From: Phoronis australis
Taxonomy: Eukaryota > Phoronida > Phoronidae
NCBI GenBank assembly: GCA_002633005.1
Contig: NMRA01000056.1
Span: forward strand, 629,165-693,164
DNA length: 64,000 nucleotides
Direction of reading: 5' to 3'
Under the pieces are notes generated by a model that had not been told where the DNA came from, ran no database searches, and saw only the letters and a list, made by a program, of their open reading frames with translations. Shown one piece after another: positions 60,901 through 64,000 of this stretch. How positions within the stretch are numbered: position 1 is the stretch's first letter; the number at the start of each line of letters is the position of its first letter. Position numbers and translations under genes: made by a program.

Positions 60901-63656
60901 AAAAATTGTCTTAATATTTAGCAGTTAATGTACATTTTCAGATTTTGAATTTTTAGTCACGTGAGATTTAATTATTTTTAAGAAATGGTTGTGTGGAGCA
61001 TAAGATCAAGTTTCTGACTATAGTCTCAAGTCACTGTTTATAAAATCTTGTTGCTTCTAATTCCCATTCTGTACAATCCCTTCTTTTGTTTTTTTAATAT
61101 TTTTATTATAGCACGTCTAAATATTTGAATACTTATATCAGATATCAGATACTATTATATAGTTCTATGCACACTACTTTCATATAATCCTGTACTGTCT
61201 ATAACTCAGATATAATGCCTCGCCATTTCTGGGTTTATCGTTATTTTCCTCGTATGTTCTGTGTATTCTTGAATAAATATATAATAACACCTCTACTGTT
61301 CATGAAAGGAGCCTTGGCTTGGTGCATAAGTAGCCTACGGCGACCGACCAAGTCATTGAGCTTTGTCTCGATAATGAGTCGACAGTACTTCCATGGGACT
61401 AAAATCATGTCTAATCTGCGACGCTTGAGCTCAGTTTTATAACCACAAGTTACTTAAATCAAAAGGTATTTATTTGGGATGAGCCGGGTTAAATTACAGC
61501 AGCTTTGAAGATGTGTTTGCATGCTCCTAACTATACTAGTGTATGGCAGGAACTAAACGACAATGCTAGTTTAACGCGATCTATGCTAAACAAAGCACAG
61601 TTGTATTCATTGCCAATTTGTAAATGTGAAAACAAAAAATTCTGCAAATAGGTGACCTTTGCATTAACAACGGACCTCGCAGGCTCGCATAGCCCCCATC
61701 ATGCTATTCCCCAGCACCACATCACAACATTTACTGGACAAGGTTCAGTGATTTGCGGCGATCATTTTCGCCACAAAACTCGTTCTTAAAAACACAATTT
61801 GCAACCTACTTTGTATTCAAATTGTCGCTCTATGTTGTGTTTGTGACTAATTTGGCAATGGCAGAGATGAGGAATTAGCCTGCAAGCTCCACTTTAAGCT
61901 GCAAGTGTAGAGTGCAATATTAACCTTGACAATATATGTTTAACAAATGAACGTACAATCTAACAGTAGAACAATAAGATCTCACCAAGTCACGACACAG
62001 TACCACGGGCGAGTGAAGTTTCAGTTTTCATTTTCTCGTAAAAGATATGTAGTACCAAATAAATACTTTAATGTACCATCTATAGCTGCCACTGGATATT
62101 GAATCATTTTGCACATTCGCAAACAGCTTTGAAAATCGAACTCGGATCAATTTTCACAGTTATTTCTGTCAGAAACTGGCGTGCCTTACTGTAATATATA
62201 GTGTAACTTACAATCAACACTAAGTTGTTCGGCAGGATCAAAAGGACCTGGGGAACCATCACAGTTATAACAACAACGGATGTATTTCAGGTCTTCCGCC
62301 ACCGAAACATTATGGAGTGTTATGTACGCAACGGACGAGTTCTGCCAGACTGCCTGTAATGACATCAGTGAAGAACACGATAAAGAGAAGATAAAACAAT
62401 TGAATGGCTAACAAAAAATCCAATTAGCGACATAGAAATATAAATCAGGACTGGTATTTTTCTCAACTCAAAAACGGCAAAAACAACAACTTTATATGAG
62501 AACTTTCAGTGTCCTAAAACTAGGATACAGTCAGAAATTAATGAATTTTCGCTGTTCATGCTATGTGTGGGCGCTGCCAGGGAGCCATTAAGATAGACCA
62601 AATGGATGTTTACGAGACAGCTAGCAACTAGTAGACATTGAAGAGACGTGAACACGATAAAATCAATCTTGGCGTGAACAAAGATGACAATTGTTCCGAG
62701 AGATTCATGTTTTGTTGGTAAGAATGAATTCAGGGTCATCTGTGCCTTCTGAGATGGGAATTTTTTCATGCGAGAGGGAAATTCTAACTCCCGATCACCA
62801 TCAATAGCACCCTCGCCCTGTTGCAACTCTCATAGGCTCTGCCAAAACTATGATTTTTTTGCTCTTTCAAATTGTCATCTGCATGGGTTACAAATGATTC
62901 GAACCTCAAGGGGAAATTTTCAATCACTTGAAGGGAATTTTTGGGCCTTGTGAGGGGAATTTCTCGTGATTATTCAATATTTTTCAGAGAAAATAGGGTC
63001 GACATTCGGCCCCAAAAATCGAGGGATTGAGGGTCCTGGAGTTAAAGGTATGCACCTGTAGTTAAAGGTATACACCTGGACTTTTCCATACAACAAGTTC
63101 CTATGTTCATTAAACTTGGAAAGGGATCAAAACGTATCGCGTCCACTCACATATATCGGGGGGGAATTCAGTCACAGACAATACTACCGTTTGTAACAAA
63201 CAGACATGACGAACACAGGCACTTGTTGATAAGTTCACCATTATCCAACGGTCAGTTACGGGGACAAATGGACTACCTAATACACTATAGCACACAGTGT
63301 CTACGATTGAAGTCACAGGATGAGTAAAGAGCCTCTATTCAATGCATGCTTGAGGTTGTCAGTCGTCTGTTAAATAAAACCTCAAATCATAATATTTAAC
63401 ATTGAGAGAGTATACCTTCAAAACTAAAGAATTACCATTTGTCTGAACATTTCACAAATATCTGCCATTCGGTACTGCTGTCTGAAAGAACAAATACATA
63501 CCCCTGCAGGAAGAGGCTTGTACTCGTAGTGGATGCGAAATGGCTTGTCTGATTTTGGTCGACAGCTGCTCTCCTCACCCACTGGAATATTGACAGCACA
63601 TGTCAGCCGTAGATCCTCCCCCTGAACCACTTGCGGATCATCGGGCACCAAGGTTA
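32966..63656 (-). CDS. gp130/LIFR-class (IL-6 receptor beta-like) cytokine receptor, 19 exons, 5' end outside window
   Basis: A single-pass membrane receptor that would bind a helical cytokine outside and signal through JAK/STAT inside. Numbering is from the first full codon seen. Ig-like domain (1-98; C19, C78). Cytokine-binding module D2 (99-216; C109, C119, W121) and D3 (217-330; degenerate WSxWS as W317-S-K-P-F). FNIII D4 (331-427), D5 (428-533), microexon linker (534-543), D6 (544-645), D7 (646-755). Membrane helix 757-778. Tail 779-1187 with box1-like 788-799 and 14 tyrosines. All 18 junctions are GT-AG and join in phase with no stop. The domain order matches gp130 with one extra FNIII domain. 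Drosophila Domeless and vertebrate LIFR are relatives. The signal peptide is not in the window. Confidence 0.9.
33931..34922. other. Receptor intron 18
   Basis: Contains a short (TGG)n microsatellite near 33,962-33,978. Otherwise no feature seen. Confidence 0.5.
34923..35046 (-). CDS. Receptor exon 18: tail
   Basis: Acceptor ATTGCAG, donor GTAGGT, phase 0 to 1. Codes for residues 826-866, including KDSGHGTSTSST and VSLYDDVFHDE (Y859, a YxxV site). Confidence 0.85.
35507..35572 (-). CDS. Receptor exon 17: tail
   Basis: Acceptor TTCCCTAG, donor GTAAGA, 66 nt, phase 0 at both ends (residues 804-825). Acidic DDDYLRD (Y812) followed by a basic stretch. It is symmetric, so it could be skipped without shifting the frame. 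Confidence 0.85.
35975..36135 (+). repeat. tRNA-derived SINE (receptor intron 16)
   Basis: An A-box-like TTAGTGTGGTGA (about 35,988) and a B-box-like GGGTTGAATCTC (about 36,020) are correctly spaced, followed by the body phrase GTATCCTTGAGGTATGCAAT seen in many invertebrate SINEs. Confidence 0.5.
36513..36585 (-). CDS. Receptor exon 16: juxtamembrane, box1-like
   Basis: Acceptor CCTTTTCAG, donor GTACGT, phase 2 to 0 (residues 779-803). TCRREVKVIKKTTTILVPES aligns with the basic-then-proline pattern of the JAK-binding box1, but keeps one proline instead of the usual P-x-P. Confidence 0.85.
37129..37295 (-). CDS. Receptor exon 15: end of D7 and membrane helix
   Basis: Acceptor GATTTGCAG, donor GTACGT, phase 0 to 2. 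The second half of D7 is followed by LGVGLGVAVAVVLLIILGIY, a clear membrane helix (757-778), with basic residues on the inner side. Confidence 0.92.
37500..37595 (+). repeat. tRNA-derived SINE head (receptor intron 14)
   Basis: TGTGGCCTGGTGGGTTGAG (A box) and GGTCGTAGGTTCAAATACC (B box) lie about 25 bp apart, in the plus orientation. Confidence 0.5.
37596..38577. other. Rest of receptor intron 14
   Basis: No feature seen besides the SINE head. Confidence 0.4.
38578..38810 (-). CDS. Receptor exon 14: first part of D7
   Basis: Acceptor GTCTCCTCAG, donor GTTGGT (weaker), phase 1 to 0. Residues 646-723 with VKISWDRYKS (FNIII B strand) and YKLYSVRKFVK. One N-glycosylation sequon (NVT). Confidence 0.88.
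39275..39439 (-). CDS. Receptor exon 13: second part of D6
   Basis: Acceptor CTTCCGTTGCAG, donor GTAAGT, phase 1 to 1. It contains LNDLEPNTQYMMLVSAITMN, the canonical FNIII L-x-P-x-T-x-Y pattern. Confidence 0.92.
39841..39981 (-). CDS. Receptor exon 12: first part of D6
   Basis: Acceptor TCACTTTCAG, donor GTAAGT, phase 1 to 1. Includes YNSIMLQWSPLKCEDSRS and KHYRVVYW, a typical FNIII A-C strand region. Confidence 0.92.
40890..42780. repeat. Repeat cluster in receptor intron 11
   Basis: About 165-bp units with GACTGTAGCCTATTTCTTA, CATATGAATG-type and CATCGTCGTCAT stretches, ending TTAATTTCGCCAAGTGTCGCT, occur at about 41,205, 41,370, 42,340 and 42,505, as two pairs. TTCGCACGATACAGGT is also repeated (41,009 and 41,604). 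Palindrome ACTTGGCGAAATAAATTTCG with its mirror half lies at about 40,947. Confidence 0.65.
42781..44404. other. Receptor intron 11, middle part
   Basis: No supported gene. A block at about 43,535-43,580 (GGTCATGTTGGAAATTACTT) has a diverged relative at about 45,778. Confidence 0.4.
44405..44715. repeat. Tandem duplication, period about 174 bp
   Basis: TCTTGGTAGCAAGGAAAC (44,418) recurs near 44,592, and CATGCAACAAGTGT (44,507) near 44,681. Confidence 0.75.
45040..45069 (-). CDS. Receptor exon 11: 30-nt microexon
   Basis: Acceptor TTTGATATAG and donor GTAAGT bound 30 nt. The phase is 1 at both ends and fits exons 10 and 12 exactly. It codes GNFSFNSTVD plus a split codon, adding two N-glycosylation sequons (NFS, NST) to the D5-D6 hinge. 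Exon 10 also joins exon 12 in frame if this exon is skipped. Confidence 0.7.
45070..46398. other. Receptor intron 10
   Basis: No feature supported beyond the weak dispersed repeat noted near 45,778. Confidence 0.4.
46399..46558 (-). CDS. Receptor exon 10: second part of D5
   Basis: Acceptor CATTTTTCAG, donor GTAAAT, phase 0 to 1. Includes SNTVGIATVVKYPDGTRAYS and IKWNCFYPETLGG. Confidence 0.88.
46559..47301. other. Receptor intron 9
   Basis: No feature seen. Confidence 0.4.
47302..47459 (-). CDS. Receptor exon 9: first part of D5
   Basis: Acceptor TTGCTTGACAG, donor GTGCGT, phase 1 to 0. Includes VDQELSWSHIFWRPLSTKC and YAIYQCNKMETGSCK. Extra cysteines suggest an additional disulfide. Confidence 0.9.
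47640..48135. repeat. GACGCTGACAAC-type minisatellite (receptor intron 8)
   Basis: About 12-bp units of the form GA-C/T-G-N-TGACAAC run for almost 500 bp. Long frames on both strands here (Asp/Asn-rich or His/Cys-rich) are repeat translations, not genes. Confidence 0.9.
48284..48488 (-). CDS. Receptor exon 8: second part of D4
   Basis: Acceptor TTTTTTTCAG, donor GTGAGT, phase 0 to 1. Includes NVFEIYLSNDVGPSNNRSTL, matching the F-G region of an FNIII domain. Confidence 0.9.
48489..49224. other. Receptor intron 7, part
   Basis: No feature seen before the minisatellite. Confidence 0.4.
49225..49765. repeat. 20-bp minisatellite CAAGCTTGAGTAATATTGTC (receptor intron 7)
   Basis: About 25 units of 20 bp with sub-variants (CAAGCTAGAG, CAAGCTCCAG, CAAGGTTGAG). 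A 30-40 bp interruption near 49,350-49,385 lacks the unit. Confidence 0.95.
49841..49926 (-). CDS. Receptor exon 7: first part of D4
   Basis: Acceptor TTTGTTTGCAG, donor GTAAGT, phase 1 to 0. Residues 331-359: GGYSWIPCTDCRELRLYWR. Confidence 0.88.
49927..51869. other. Receptor intron 6
   Basis: Contains the SINE at 50.7-50.8 kb. Nothing else recognised. Confidence 0.4.
50745..50840 (-). repeat. tRNA-derived SINE head, minus strand
   Basis: On the minus strand, TGGCCTAGTGTGATGAG (A box) is followed by GGTTCGAGTCC (perfect B box, 50,778-50,768). Arms of an acceptor stem pair only partly, so this is a SINE head or tRNA pseudogene rather than a working tRNA. Confidence 0.6.
51870..52041 (-). 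CDS. Receptor exon 6: second part of D3
   Basis: Acceptor CATGTTGTAG, donor GTGAGT, phase 0 to 1. Includes LVPHTKYTIKVRGKLN and HWSKPF, the degenerate WSxWS element of the cytokine-binding module. Confidence 0.92.
52490..54065. repeat. Degenerate repeat array (receptor intron 5)
   Basis: At least eight diverged copies of a phrase of the form AAATTTCATGAAAATCCGTC...AGATACAGAGGCAAAC...TGCCACTAGRGGGC...TAGTCGG, spaced 120-250 bp. It ends in a GACGGACACCGGACGGACGG tail (about 54,000). Related copies lie at 57.14-57.3, 57.53-57.65 and 58.8-59.06 kb. Confidence 0.7.
54510..55510 (+). pseudogene. Coding-like plus-strand segment inside receptor intron 5
   Basis: Frames at 54,510-54,854, 54,688-54,987 and 55,109-55,510 are polar, Lys/Gln/Ser-rich and follow one another with frame changes. 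The last contains HNCPNC. They lie antisense within the receptor gene. This may be a broken nested gene or a transposon protein. Not recognised. Confidence 0.25.
55633..55802 (-). CDS. Receptor exon 5: first part of D3
   Basis: Acceptor AATTTATTCTAG, donor GTAAGA, phase 1 to 0. Includes SRKLTVTWRPPEGMDGALG and GMVFEVSYHSNW, a classical FNIII A-C region. Confidence 0.92.
55803..56489. other. Receptor intron 4
   Basis: No feature seen. Confidence 0.4.
56490..56713 (-). CDS. Receptor exon 4: second part of D2
   Basis: Acceptor TTGTCTTGCAG, donor GTAAGG, phase 2 to 1. Includes LKYRTYCFLVKVKRGPNSLG, matching the Y-x-F-x-V and N-x-LG pattern of cytokine-receptor D2. Confidence 0.92.
57140..57870. 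repeat. Tandem duplication with GTAAAATGTAACA palindromes
   Basis: Two copies, about 335 bp apart (ACTACATGCCAAATTTCATG at 57,204 and 57,539), are separated by a G-run with one N. Each contains GTAAAATGTAACA/TGTTACATTTTAC units in both orientations. A third set of such units is at 58,655-58,790. Confidence 0.85.
58180..58315. repeat. (ATT)n-rich microsatellite
   Basis: TTACTATTACATTACTATTA and similar runs for about 130 bp. Confidence 0.85.
58650..59080. repeat. TAAAATGTAACA cluster and flanking repeat copy
   Basis: Inverted TGTAACA/TGTTACA units (58,655-58,790) are followed by a copy of the 52.5-54-kb phrase (58,800-59,060). Confidence 0.6.
59171..59300 (-). CDS. Receptor exon 3: first part of D2
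   Basis: Acceptor TGTTCTTTAG, donor GTAAGT, phase 1 to 2. LPGEPNCISKNNYDMECKW carries the first conserved Cys pair and Trp of the class I cytokine-receptor homology region. Confidence 0.93.
59430..59810. repeat. Dispersed repeat related to 15.06-15.44 kb
   Basis: Shares GGATTCATAT-x-AAAC, AACATGGTCAC, CAGATTGGTAA and TACTGAGTT-x-x-AATC-x-ATAGTTTTG in the same order. Strongly diverged. Confidence 0.4.
59970..61775. mobile_element. Fold-back element, about 260-bp inverted arms (receptor intron 2)
   Basis: The left arm 59,970-60,235 is matched in reverse complement by 61,510-61,775 (GCTCCTAACTATACTAGTGT, GGCAGGAACTAAACGACAAT, AACAAAGCACAGTTGT). The interior of about 1.27 kb has only short frames (60,284-60,538 and 60,519-60,710) that I cannot assign to a transposase. 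Confidence 0.75.
62212..62353 (-). CDS. Receptor exon 2: second part of Ig-like domain
   Basis: Acceptor GTCATTACAG, donor GTAAGT, phase 0 to 1. Includes VAYITLHNVSVAEDLKYIRC and YNCDGSPG; C78 would pair with C19 of exon 1. Confidence 0.88.
62354..63501. other. Receptor intron 1 (as visible)
   Basis: No feature supported. Confidence 0.4.
63502..63656 (-). CDS. Receptor exon 1 (as visible): first part of Ig-like domain
   Basis: Acceptor GTCATTCATTCCAG, donor GTATGT, entering with two bases of a split codon and leaving in phase 0. VPDDPQVVQGEDLRLTCAVN is a typical Ig A-B strand region. It is not the true first exon: it has no start codon or signal peptide, and those must lie to the right of the window. 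Confidence 0.85.
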
Positions 63657-64000
63657 CTGGAATGAATGACAAATACATGCAGGAGATTACAGGTGGCGCT
63701 ATTTTTGTGAACACACATTTACACCGCTCCTACTAAAATACATACAAATCAAAAAACAAGAACCCCTTTAGCATATTGAACAACAGACCCATAGGTGGAT
63801 CCAGGCGGCATTTGTCTAGTTGAACAGCCCCCAACAAAGGAATAATGCCATACCATAAAATACACAATTCCCAGCACAGGAGCATACCCTTTTTTACAAC
63901 CTGGATCCATCTAACAGGCCAGTATCAACTACTTAAGAGCTTTCCTATGAAGGCGTTCAAGGACATTGTCCACGCCAGCCTTTGACTTGAGAAGACCGGT
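63657..64000. other. Receptor upstream intron, runs off the right edge
   Basis: No signal-peptide exon seen in this part. Confidence 0.5.

Noticed and set aside
63657-63714. In-frame extension upstream of receptor exon 1 (hydrophobic, might be a signal peptide)
   Set aside because: Short, with no strong ATG for a full signal peptide, and separated by a good acceptor (CATTCATTCCAG). The true first exon is probably off the edge.
1-64000. CRISPR array, phage, bacterial operon or insertion sequence
   Set aside because: No direct repeats with unique spacers, and no bacterial gene organisation. Everything recognisable is eukaryotic.

Overview
The window is eukaryotic nuclear DNA: GT-AG introns, split codons, no operons or bacterial ribosome sites, many decayed transposable elements and tRNA-derived SINEs. 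An Ig/FNIII cytokine receptor together with BEL/Pao and Gypsy retroelements points to an animal, most likely an aquatic invertebrate. The species cannot be fixed from the sequence. Two N bases (18,767 and 57,527) suggest a draft assembly.

Right half (about 32-64 kb, minus strand): one large gene for a class I cytokine receptor of the gp130/LIFR (IL-6 receptor beta-like) type. I assembled 19 exons by hand from splice sites and codon phase, giving an open frame of 1,187 codons. It encodes an Ig-like domain, a two-domain cytokine-binding module, four more FNIII domains, one membrane helix and a cytoplasmic tail of about 409 residues. The tail has 14 tyrosines, a box1-like segment and three DSG phosphodegron-like motifs. 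The signal-peptide exon must lie beyond the right edge. A 30-nt symmetric microexon joins FNIII domains D5 and D6. Introns carry minisatellites, SINEs, a fold-back element and several families of tandem or dispersed repeats.

Left part (0-21.3 kb, minus strand): two further genes. Gene A has only its first coding exon in the window (145-405) and continues off the left edge. Gene B is an unrecognised multi-exon gene (first coding exon 20,944-21,228, last 6,414-6,667). Its introns hold a decayed BEL/Pao pol (10.8-13.4 kb) and a decayed Gypsy pol (16.6-19.4 kb), the latter interrupted by a 565-bp inverted-repeat element. Both genes have a pair of CRE-like sites just upstream of the proposed start codon.

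Middle (21.7-32 kb): no convincing host gene. It holds a 1-kb tandem duplication, a second Gypsy pol relic, a probable degraded hAT transposon and the 3' flank of the receptor gene. Two relics with a THAP-like C-x4-C start lie as a duplicate pair at 4.7 and 5.6 kb.
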